Below, one piece after another: positions 1-4,696 of a stretch of 5,178 nt of DNA (position 1 is the first letter of the stretch; every line of letters starts with the position of its first letter). The DNA comes from Candidatus Peribacteria bacterium (GTDB lineage: Bacteria > Patescibacteria > JAEDAM01 > Absconditabacterales > Absconditicoccaceae). Made by a program: the position numbers and the translations under genes. Location: positions 1-5,178 of the forward strand of contig JAITQZ010000125.1 in NCBI GenBank assembly GCA_031288635.1, read 5' to 3'. The notes beneath the pieces were generated by a model. It was not told the origin of the DNA, ran no database searches, and saw nothing but the letters and a program-made list of their open reading frames with translations.

Positions 1-1
1 T

Positions 2-119
2 GTGAAAAGCGACTCATCAACATTTTTTACATTCCATTTGATTATGATATAGAAATAAATACTTATTTCTACATTTTTTTATCTTAATTTCAAGTAATAA
101 TATCTATATTAGCAATCCC
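2..119 (+). repeat. Left copy of a 118-bp perfect inverted repeat
   Basis: Bases 2-119 are the exact reverse complement of 5061-5178; position x pairs with 5180-x and no mismatch was found by eye. The identity ends at base 120 (C here, T in the complement of the right copy). The repeat is AT-rich and contains its own hairpin with a 9-bp stem (50-58 with 63-71) and an ATAC loop. Its inner end lies one base from cassette repeat A. It could be the terminal inverted repeat of a mobile or linear element, the arm of an invertible segment, or a dispersed genomic repeat at which an assembly stopped. The sequence alone does not decide among these. Confidence 0.93.
50..71. other. Hairpin inside the left inverted repeat
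   Basis: The segment TAGAAATAA-ATAC-TTATTTCTA forms a perfect 9-bp stem with a 4-nt loop. The same hairpin is mirrored at 5109-5130. Read on the strand of the right copy it is preceded by seven A residues and then TGTAGAAAT, which resembles the core of the cassette terminator repeats (A-run, TGTGTAGAAAT). It could be a terminator, a recombinase-recognition structure, or simply AT-rich self-complementarity. Confidence 0.6.
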
Positions 120-120
120 C

Positions 121-189
121 TAAAAAATGTGTAGAAATCAGTCTACATACTCACATTTACCAACAGAAGAAGCGAGATTACAAAAAAGA
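121..189 (-). repeat. Cassette repeat, copy A, just after the DUF4143 ATPase gene
   Basis: This is one of three direct copies of a roughly 70-bp sequence (others at 1802-1871 and 3626-3696). By eye A and B are identical except for one A in the poly-A run; C differs at several positions. In the direction of the minus-strand genes it starts with TCTTTTTTGTAATCTCGC and ends in a hairpin plus T-run. It begins two bases after the TAA stop of the upstream gene. Unlike B and C it is not followed by the promoter and small membrane-protein gene; the 118-bp inverted repeat takes their place. Confidence 0.92.
122..158 (-). terminator. Bulged intrinsic terminator of the DUF4143 ATPase gene
   Basis: On the minus strand AAATGTG then TAGA pair with TCTA and CACATTT (125-135 with 142-158). 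There is a 6-nt loop at 136-141 and a 6-nt bulge at 146-151 on the 5' arm. A run of U residues follows the stem. The position, directly after the stop codon, fits rho-independent termination. The bulge is unusual, and it is conserved in the other two copies. Confidence 0.7.
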
Positions 190-191
190 TA

Positions 192-1421
192 TTATTTTCT
201 TAGAGAGGTATCAAATTCGTTTACTCTCAAATGCTTTATTCCTTTTTCGTCCTGAAATACTACTTCATCCAAACTGACTACCATCTTTTCAAAATTATCT
301 TTAATCAATAATAAATTTCCAAATTCTCTCTGATATGTCTCTTCTGAATCAATAAGATAACATACCTGAATATACAGTTTTTCCCCTTCTTTTTCTGCTA
401 CAAAATCTATTTCTACACCTTCCACCGTTCCCACAAATACTTGATATCCATTCCTAATTAAGACATTATATACATAATTTTCCAACAGTTTATTTGCATC
501 AAAACTTCTCTTATAAAAAAGGCTATTTCTAATTCCCAAATCGTTAAAATAATATTTGGAGTTATATTCTAAAACTCTCTTTCCTAGAATATCGTATCTT
601 TCACATTCATTGATAAAGTAAGCAGTCTTAAGATATTTTATATAATTAGAAATCGTTGGCAATGTCAGCTTTAACTTATCTTTTACTAAATAATCTTCAA
701 TCTTTCTAAGAGAAGTATAACTACCGACATTCTGGGACAGAAAGAGCACCACCTTTTCAAATAACGAATAATTTTCTATGTTATATCTCGCGATAATGTC
801 TTTGAGAAGGAGAGAATTAAGCAGATTTTCAAGATAGTTTTTTCTGAGTTGTGGATTTTGTTCAAAAATAATTTCTGGCAATCATCAATGCTCCAAATAT
901 ACCCAAAATTGCTCAATGGTATTGGTCAACTGTTGAATTTCTAAATACTCAGAATACGTGAACGGGAAGACTTCCAAAGTAAGAAATCTACCTGTCAAAT
1001 AGGTTGCAAGTTCTCACGATAATAATTTCGAGTTTGAACCTGTTATGATAATCTTGTATTTTTTGTAAGCTAACTGTTCTCTAATAAAGTCCTCCCAATG
1101 TGCAATATCTTGAATTTCATCAATAATAAGGTATTCTACCTGATATTTCTGAGTATATGCCTCAAAAAGTTGCTGTAAATCGATAGCTGTTGATATAGTT
1201 TTATCGGTATCAAGTTCTTTATTGAGATAAAAAACGGTAGCAAGGTCAACTTTTTTTGTCTGTAAATAATCTAAGATAATATAACTTTTCCCAACTCTTC
1301 TCTGTCCTGTAATGACGAGCATATTTTTAGTAGTAATCAACATATCAAGTTGATTTAAGTAATATTTTCTAGAAAAAAGCTGATTATGAATGATTGATTT
1401 AGATTTTTCAATTAAGTCCAT
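192..1421 (-). CDS. AAA_14 / DUF4143 family ATPase (409 aa, read with UGA=Gly)
   Basis: This is an ATP-binding protein of the widespread AAA_14 plus DUF4143 family. The family is often described as an archaeal-type ATPase with a degenerate nuclease-like C-terminus; its cellular role is poorly known. Walker A is GQRRVGKS near residues 39-46, and Walker B is YLIIDEIQD near 97-105. The GSNSKLLSGELATYLTGR segment (128-145) and the GGLPE motif (179-183) are family hallmarks. The C-terminal half carries EIDF (337-340) and YIQV, as in DUF4143. Residues 136, 179 and 180 are TGA codons at conserved glycines, so the standard code would break the gene into two fragments. The start is ATG at 1421, with no visible Shine-Dalgarno sequence. 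It stops at TAA (192-194), just before cassette repeat A. It is the last gene of the array and is preceded by an 18-bp palindrome. Confidence 0.93.
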
Positions 1422-1449
1422 TTTACAGTTTATAGTAATTTAGTAAAAG

Positions 1450-1467
1450 TGTTAAATATATTTAACA
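1450..1467. promoter_or_regulatory. 18-bp perfect palindrome upstream of the DUF4143 ATPase gene
   Basis: TGTTAAATATATTTAACA is a perfect palindrome lying 29 bp before the ATG at 1421. It is the size and shape of a dimeric repressor operator. Between it and the start is TTTATAGTAA (near 1429-1438), which resembles the motif repeated upstream of the other ATPase gene. No clear sigma-70 promoter was identified in this gap (1422-1511), so the regulatory role is inferred from symmetry and position. Confidence 0.5.
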
Positions 1468-1511
1468 AAATGAGTATATTGATATGAGATAAAAAAATCA
1501 AGAGCAAATAT

Positions 1512-1546
1512 CAAAAATTCGTGAGAGACATGCAATCACGAATTCT
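1512..1546 (-). terminator. Intrinsic terminator after small membrane-protein gene 1
   Basis: AATTCGTGA (1516-1524) pairs perfectly with TCACGAATT (1536-1544) around an 11-nt loop. On the minus strand the stem is followed by a short U-run (1513-1517). It lies 14 bp past the TAA of the 55-aa gene. The same hairpin, with a longer stem, ends the second copy of that gene at 3335-3371, and this conservation supports the call. Confidence 0.8.
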
Positions 1547-1558
1547 TAACTTTTTTCA

Positions 1559-1726
1559 TTATTCATCAAGCTCTTCATCAAGAGCACGTGCACAAATACA
1601 TACCGCACCCATCACTATACAAATTAAAGCCATAGCACCTTCATTTTCACGATAGTAAATCATCAGACCTACAAAACACACCGTGAGTAAGATAAAAAAC
1701 ACGCCATAGATTCTTCTCGCTTCCAT
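1559..1726 (-). CDS. Small two-helix membrane protein 1 (55 aa), unknown function
   Basis: The frame starts at ATG 1726 with the peptide MEARRIYGVFFILL and ends at TAA (1559-1561). A basic N-terminus is followed by a hydrophobic helix (about residues 7-25), a short polar turn RENEG (26-30), a second helix (31-46) and an acidic tail ending DEELDE. This predicts a helical hairpin in the cytoplasmic membrane. It is clearly paralogous to the 56-aa protein at 3383-3553: the segment YYRENEGAMALIC is shared exactly. Selection is suggested because the reading frame survives the indels and substitutions between copies. It has its own promoter-like sequence and terminator. I do not recognise a family. 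A type I-like toxin, a partner of the neighbouring ATPases, or a passenger of the repeated module are all possible. Confidence 0.8.
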   Translation of the reverse strand: MEARRIYGVFFILLTVCFVGLMIYYRENEGAMALICIVMGAVCICARALDEELDE

Positions 1727-1756
1727 TTTGTTTTATTTTTAATTCAACATCTTTTA

Positions 1757-1785
1757 TTAATACATATTTTATAATAAAAAGTCAA
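1757..1785 (-). promoter_or_regulatory. Sigma-70-like promoter of small membrane-protein gene 1
   Basis: On the minus strand TTGACT (1780-1785) is a near-consensus -35 box. Seventeen bases later is TATTAA (1757-1762), a plausible -10 box. Transcription would begin near 1750, leaving a leader of roughly 25 nt without an obvious Shine-Dalgarno sequence. The arrangement recurs in the other module copy at 3580-3609. Confidence 0.6.
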
Positions 1786-1801
1786 CAATTACAACATTTA
1801 G

Positions 1802-1871
1802 TAAAAAAATGTGTAGAAATCAGTCTACATACTCACATTTACCAACAGAAGAAGCGAGATTACAAAAAAGA
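1802..1871 (-). repeat. Cassette repeat, copy B, supplying the stop codon of the DUF234 ATPase gene
   Basis: This copy matches repeat A except for one extra A in the poly-A run. The reading frame of the upstream ATPase enters the repeat and ends at its TAA (1860-1862), so the last residues, SFL, are encoded by the repeat. In the other two copies the stop codon lies 1-3 bases outside it. The repeat therefore works as a common 3' end for different genes. Confidence 0.92.
1803..1840 (-). terminator. Bulged intrinsic terminator of the DUF234 ATPase gene
   Basis: This is the same structure as in copy A: AAATGTG (1807-1813) pairs with CACATTT (1834-1840), and TAGA pairs with TCTA inside. It has a 6-nt loop, a 6-nt bulge on the 5' arm of the transcript and a run of seven U residues. 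It begins 19 bases after the TAA stop. Confidence 0.7.
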
Positions 1872-3248
1872 AGCACTATCCACAAATTTCACAATCTCCT
1901 TTTCATCGAAAACCGCAAATCAGATTTTTATTTTCTTATTTCTTCGCTCTGGATGTTTATCCAAAAACAGTGCAACATTCTGCTGTAATTGATGACTCTC
2001 AGCACTGGTAATCCTTTTCTCACTTAGCTTACATTCAAGGAAAACGATATGCTCCTTTTCATCCGTATAAATCAAATCAATTTCGTGGTTTTTTCTGTCC
2101 ATTCGTGAACCAATCTTTCTGATAGGAAAACCAAGTTCAGCTTTACTATTTTTGAGAATTATTCGGTCTTTTACGAGTCTTTCAAAAGCAAATCCTTGGT
2201 AGCTTGGAAAATCTGTCACCGTTTGTTGAAGCAATATTTCATAATTTCAGAGAGCAAAGAGTTCTTTATTAGCATACACATATTTAAATCGAAAGCTGAG
2301 GAAGTTATCTTTAATAGCATATCTAGAAAGATTAGTTTTCTCCTGATAGAGAGGATATTTTACTTCAATGATGTCATATATTTCTAAGAGTTCCTTCAAA
2401 TAAAAGTCAATCTCTCCGGTTCAGAGTCAGACTGCCTGCATAATTTCATTTCTTCTTGTTTTACCGGTACTAATTGCCTCTAAAATTGCAAAAAATCTCC
2501 TGTATTTCTGCCCAAATTCCTCTATCAAGATTTCCTTCCCTTCATTTCTCAGAAGAGCAAAATCATTAAAAAAGAGGTCTTGCAGAATTCTCTTCAAGTT
2601 ATAGTCTTGATAATGTCTACTTTCTAGTGAACTGAGATAATACGGAATTCCGCTAAACAGAGTATAGCTATCCAACAAGATACGATGAGTATACTTTTTA
2701 CCAAACATATCTTGTAAAATTTCAATCTGCGTATCTACATCAAATTCTTTTATCATCATTGATTGGGTCGCTCTTTTATATAATGGCTCTCTGGCATTTT
2801 CAAAGATTTTTATCATCATTGACTGAATACTTCCCAACACCACAATCTTCTTTTGAGATTTGTTGCGATATTTATCTACGACCTTTTGGAAGGTAGAAAA
2901 AATAGACTTATCGACCGCTTCAAAATTCTGAAATTCATCAATTACTAAGGTAGTAAATGTATCTTGCAGAAAAAAAGCATCTAAAAACTGTTCAACCCCT
3001 CTAAAATGGTATGCTATCTGGGTCTTTTCATACATCATCTCTTCCAAATTACGCAACATCACGGGAAAATCCATTTTTTCTACAAAGACATAAAGAAAAT
3101 CTGCATGAAGGACATTGGTGTTGAGGTGTTGAATAAGTTCAGTTTTTCCTACTCTTCTTTTTCAGAGGAGATAAATGAGTTCAAATTGAGGAGAATTGAT
3201 TCTTTCTGTCAGGATTTCGATTTCCTGCTTTCTGTCGTAGAATTTCAT
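1860..3248 (-). CDS. ATPase with C-terminal DUF234-like PD-(D/E)xK domain (462 aa, read with UGA=Gly)
   Basis: This is a P-loop ATPase of the archaeal-type ATPase (ATPase_2/DUF234) family. The N-terminus FYDRKQEIEIL is typical, and Walker A is GKRRVGKT (29-36), whose first glycine is TGA. LVIDEFQNF (101-109) is Walker B, and VLGSIQSMM (137-145) is the sensor region. After a winged-helix-like middle comes a segment around YAIKDNFLSFRF. A nuclease-like core follows: E356, then EIDLI (D391), then FLECK (E405, K407), a complete PD-(D/E)xK set, so DNA cleavage is plausible. TGA codons encode Gly 29, 274, 276, 334 and 443. The start is ATG at 3248, inside the last of five phased repeats, with no visible Shine-Dalgarno sequence. 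The stop is TAA within cassette repeat B. QSMMIK occurs twice, 20 residues apart. The biological role of the family is not settled. Confidence 0.92.
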
Positions 3249-3320
3249 AGTATAAACGGTTTATAGTGTAAAACTTTTATAGTATAAGCTGTTTATAGTA
3301 TAATCATTTTATACTATAAT
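3247..3320. promoter_or_regulatory. Five 16-bp-phased copies of a TTATAGTATAA-like motif before the DUF234 ATPase gene
   Basis: Near-identical units centred on AGTATAA occur with an exact 16-bp period; the AG (or AC in the last unit) falls at 3249, 3265, 3281, 3297 and 3313. Each unit is close to palindromic, and the fifth reads TTATACTATAA. The first unit overlaps the ATG at 3246-3248. The array fills the gap between the start codon and the upstream terminator. It could be a multi-site operator, a set of repeated -10-like boxes (TATACT, TATAAT), or iteron-like protein-binding sites. No separate -35/-10 pair was singled out. Confidence 0.75.
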
Positions 3321-3334
3321 GCAAATCTTTTTAC

Positions 3335-3371
3335 AAAAAAATTCGTGAGAGATATACAATCACGAATTTTT
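3335..3371 (-). terminator. Intrinsic terminator after small membrane-protein gene 2
   Basis: A perfect 12-bp stem (3337-3348 with 3360-3371) surrounds an 11-nt loop and is followed on the minus strand by a U-run. It starts 12 bp past the TAA of the 56-aa gene. It is the counterpart of the hairpin at 1512-1546. The GTGA/TCAC core is the same and the A/T flanks of the stem are longer here. Confidence 0.85.
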
Positions 3372-3382
3372 AACTTTTTTCA

Positions 3383-3553
3383 TTATTCATCAGGGGATAC
3401 AGCATAACACATCGCACACATCACTACACAAATTAAAGCCATAGCACCTTCATTTTCACGATAGTAAAAGTAAATCAGTAGGCCTACAGAACACACTATG
3501 AGTAAGATAAAAAACACGACCAAAAATCTTCTCCAGAATCTGCTCATTTTCAT
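3383..3553 (-). CDS. Small two-helix membrane protein 2 (56 aa), paralogue of the 1559-1726 product
   Basis: The frame starts at ATG 3553 with MKMSRFWRRFLVVFF; an in-frame ATG at 3547 is a second option. It stops at TAA (3383-3385). A strongly basic N-terminus (residues 1-9) precedes a hydrophobic helix (about 11-31), the turn RENEG (32-36), a second helix (37-52) and the tail SPDE. The positive-inside rule suggests that both ends face the cytoplasm. Compared with protein 1, the first helix has two extra residues and the C-terminal tail is shorter, but YYRENEGAMALIC is unchanged. The conserved turn plus the start of helix 2 is the likely functional core. The function is unknown. Confidence 0.8.
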   Translation of the reverse strand: MKMSRFWRRFLVVFFILLIVCSVGLLIYFYYRENEGAMALICVVMCAMCYAVSPDE

Positions 3554-3579
3554 TTTGTTTTATAATTCAACATCTTTTA

Positions 3580-3609
3580 TTAATACATATTTTATAAATA
3601 AAAAGTCTA
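3580..3609 (-). promoter_or_regulatory. Sigma-70-like promoter of small membrane-protein gene 2
   Basis: The minus strand has TAGACT (3604-3609) and TATTAA (3580-3585) separated by 18 bases. These are the counterparts of TTGACT and TATTAA in the other module copy. The -35 box is weaker here and the spacer one base longer, so this copy may be expressed less strongly. Confidence 0.5.
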
Positions 3610-3625
3610 TAATTACAATACTTAA

Positions 3626-3696
3626 TAAAAAAAATGTGTAGGAATCTGTCTACACACTCACATTTACCAGCAAAAGAAGCGAGATTACAAAAAAGA
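3626..3696 (-). repeat. Cassette repeat, copy C, just after the AbiEii-like gene
   Basis: This is the most divergent of the three copies, with substitutions in the hairpin loop and in the CCAACAGAAG stretch (here CCAGCAAAAG) and a longer A-run. It starts one base after the TAA stop of the AbiEii-like gene. Like copy B it is followed downstream by the promoter and small membrane-protein gene. Confidence 0.9.
3627..3665 (-). terminator. Bulged intrinsic terminator of the AbiEii-like gene
   Basis: AAATGTG (3632-3638) pairs with CACATTT (3659-3665), and TGTAG can pair with CTACA inside. A run of eight U residues follows on the minus strand. The inner stem is one pair shorter than in copies A and B, because of the A-to-G change at 3641. 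Confidence 0.65.
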
Positions 3697-3697
3697 C

Positions 3698-4339
3698 TTA
3701 TATTTTATTCAGCTTTTTTACTTCTTTTTCCAGTCATTGTTTCACCTGTTCAAACGTCAAATTTGAATGAAGTTTAAGCGGTTCTTCCTTAATGTCATCG
3801 AAATAGAGCAAAGCTTTTAGCAAATAACTATCCGTCACGACTGGTCAAAATTTCTTAAAGAAATTCTCCAACAGCTTTTGAAGTCAGATTTTTTGGATAA
3901 TAACATACAAATCAAAATAATCCTTATTGGTCGCTCTTCACTGAATGGCTCAGAGTTTCATCGCTCCAACATCCTCAACAGAAGCCAAAGAAAGATGTTC
4001 TGTCTCTGTCAATGCTCACACCAAAGGATAATCATACGTCATAAAGCTGATTTTTATTTCATTTACCAAAATATAAAGGGTATTTTCTGATGTTAACGTT
4101 TTCTGAACAGGAAGCGGAGAAAAGATATTTACACATTGCTCAAAAAGGACTTCGGGGACCAGAGGAGTGGCAGTAAAGAAATCAAAATCCACACTTTCCC
4201 TATGTCCAAAATAAAGAGCCAAAGCCGTCCCTCCTGCCAGATAAAACCCCATTTCTTGAAAAGGTTTCAAATACGGCAAAAGTTCAATTCTCGGTTTATC
4301 CAATACGTCTGCGAAAAAAAGGGCGGTTCACTTGTTCAT
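3698..4339 (-). CDS. AbiEii/AbiGii-family nucleotidyltransferase, probable toxin (213 aa, read with UGA=Gly)
   Basis: The protein has the nucleotidyltransferase fold of AbiEii toxins, which act with a partner antitoxin in abortive phage infection. FYLAGGTALALYFGHRESVDFDFF (32-55) holds the GG-T motif (36-38) and the catalytic aspartates D51 and D53. The C-terminal signature ASVEDVGAMK...GRATNKDYFDLY (119-145) has K128, R135, D140 and D143. TGA codons encode Gly 4, 108, 130, 134, 152, 165 and 202; the one at 134 falls on the G before the conserved R. I place the start at ATG 4339 because FADVLDKPRIELLPYL precedes the GGT motif in relatives as I recall them. A TTG at 4303 would remove 12 residues. 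The stop is TAA at 3698-3700, just before cassette repeat C. It overlaps the upstream gene by 44 bp, which implies translational coupling. Confidence 0.92.
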
Positions 4340-4601
4340 ACAATGAAGGAGGAGAAGATAAATGAGGAAGCTCAAACAGGACTTCCCAAAAATGTGTGGT
4401 TTTAGGGTCAAAGAACGTTCTATGAGACACAAAAAAATCCATAATTACTTGCTTTCCTATCTGCTGAGAAAGCCGATGATAATCTTTCATTTCTCCCAAT
4501 TGCAAAACTCTCTCAATCACAATAGGTGCATTTGGAGATAACGTTTGCAGACTATATTCTCGCAAAAGCGATTGGAAATGGGAAGGAAAAGTTGTTTTCA
4601 T
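4296..4601 (-). CDS. Small DUF6922-like protein paired with the AbiEii-like gene, candidate antitoxin (101 aa)
   Basis: The frame reads MKTTFPSHFQSLLREYSL from ATG 4601 and ends at TAA (4296-4298). The pattern LLREYSL, then IVIERVLQLGEMKDYHRL (28-44), then TTHFWEVLF (68-76) resembles the DUF6922-type proteins often encoded directly before AbiEii-like nucleotidyltransferases. No DNA-binding helix-turn-helix was proven by eye. It overlaps the start of the AbiEii-like gene by 44 bp, typical of a co-translated toxin-antitoxin pair with the antitoxin first. The frame stays open upstream to an ATG at 4700, but the added N-terminus would be Phe- and Cys-rich, crosses a terminator and contains TGA, so the shorter start is preferred. 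It has no in-frame TGA. The antitoxin role is inferred from gene order. Confidence 0.7.
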   Translation of the reverse strand: MKTTFPSHFQSLLREYSLQTLSPNAPIVIERVLQLGEMKDYHRLSQQIGKQVIMDFFVSHRTFFDPKTTHFWEVLFELPHLSSPPSLYEQVNRPFFRRRIG

Positions 4602-4608
4602 AAAAATA

Positions 4609-4636
4609 ATTGTAGTAAAAATGAAGAATTTTGCAA
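4609..4636 (-). promoter_or_regulatory. Putative promoter of the DUF6922-like / AbiEii-like operon
   Basis: On the minus strand TTGCAA (4631-4636) and TACAAT (4609-4614) are separated by 16 bases. The -10 box ends eight bases before the ATG at 4601, so transcription would start at or next to the start codon and give a leaderless mRNA. The -35 box overlaps the inverted repeat at 4629-4654, as expected for autoregulation by an antitoxin. Confidence 0.45.
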
Positions 4637-4654
4637 GCAAATCTTTTTGCAAAA
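4629..4654. promoter_or_regulatory. Inverted repeat over the operon promoter, possible operator
   Basis: TTTTGCA (4629-4635) and TGCAAAA (4648-4654) form a perfect 7-bp inverted repeat with a 12-bp spacer, giving a dyad centre spacing of about 19 bp. It overlaps the proposed -35 box of the toxin-antitoxin operon. The T-rich tail of the upstream terminator overlaps its right arm. An operator role is inferred. Confidence 0.4.
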
Positions 4655-4692
4655 AAACACAAAAGCGTCAGGGCAAATTTCCCCAACGCTTA
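4655..4692 (-). terminator. Intrinsic terminator downstream of the partial helical gene
   Basis: AAGCGT pairs with ACGCTT (outer arms near 4663-4668 and 4687-4692), and GGG pairs with CCC inside, separated by a small internal loop. On the minus strand the stem is followed by TTTTGTGTTTTTTT. It falls immediately after the reading frame of the helical gene loses its protein-like character, which supports a gene end near 4695. Confidence 0.65.
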
Positions 4693-4696
4693 TACT

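Larger units (their letters stand above)
1512..1871 (-). repeat. Direct duplication module 1 (about 360 bp)
   Basis: This segment matches 3336-3696 along its whole length, with scattered substitutions and short indels. It includes a stretch of about 39 identical bases (around 1620-1658) inside the small gene. In transcription order it holds cassette repeat B, a promoter, the 55-aa membrane-protein gene and a terminator. Unrelated ATPase and AbiEii genes flank the two copies, so the module is the constant part of an array and the large genes are the variable part. Recombination between the copies would delete or exchange the ATPase gene between them. Confidence 0.88.
3336..3696 (-). repeat. 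Direct duplication module 2 (about 360 bp)
   Basis: This is the second copy of the module at 1512-1871, in the same orientation and about 1.8 kb away. It contains repeat C, a promoter, the 56-aa gene and a terminator in the same order. The copies have diverged most at the ends of the small gene and are near-identical in its middle. This points to an old duplication or independent arrival of related modules rather than a very recent tandem copy. Confidence 0.88.

Noticed and set aside
192..3074. ATPase fragments as pseudogenes broken by TGA stops
   Set aside because: All breaks are TGA at glycine positions, in the same frame, with TAA used at the true ends and with no frameshifts. Recoding explains them fully; random decay would also give TAA, TAG and indels.
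3247..3320. The 16-bp-phased repeats as a CRISPR array
   Set aside because: Units are only about 11 bp with 5-bp spacers, far too short for CRISPR, and no cas gene is present.
121..3696. Cassette repeats as integron attC sites
   Set aside because: They are about 70 bp, form bulged hairpins and sit at gene 3' ends. But on the coding strand there is no RYYYAAC box and no proper GTTRRRY core at the ends, and no integron integrase is present. The U-tract after the hairpin fits a terminator better.
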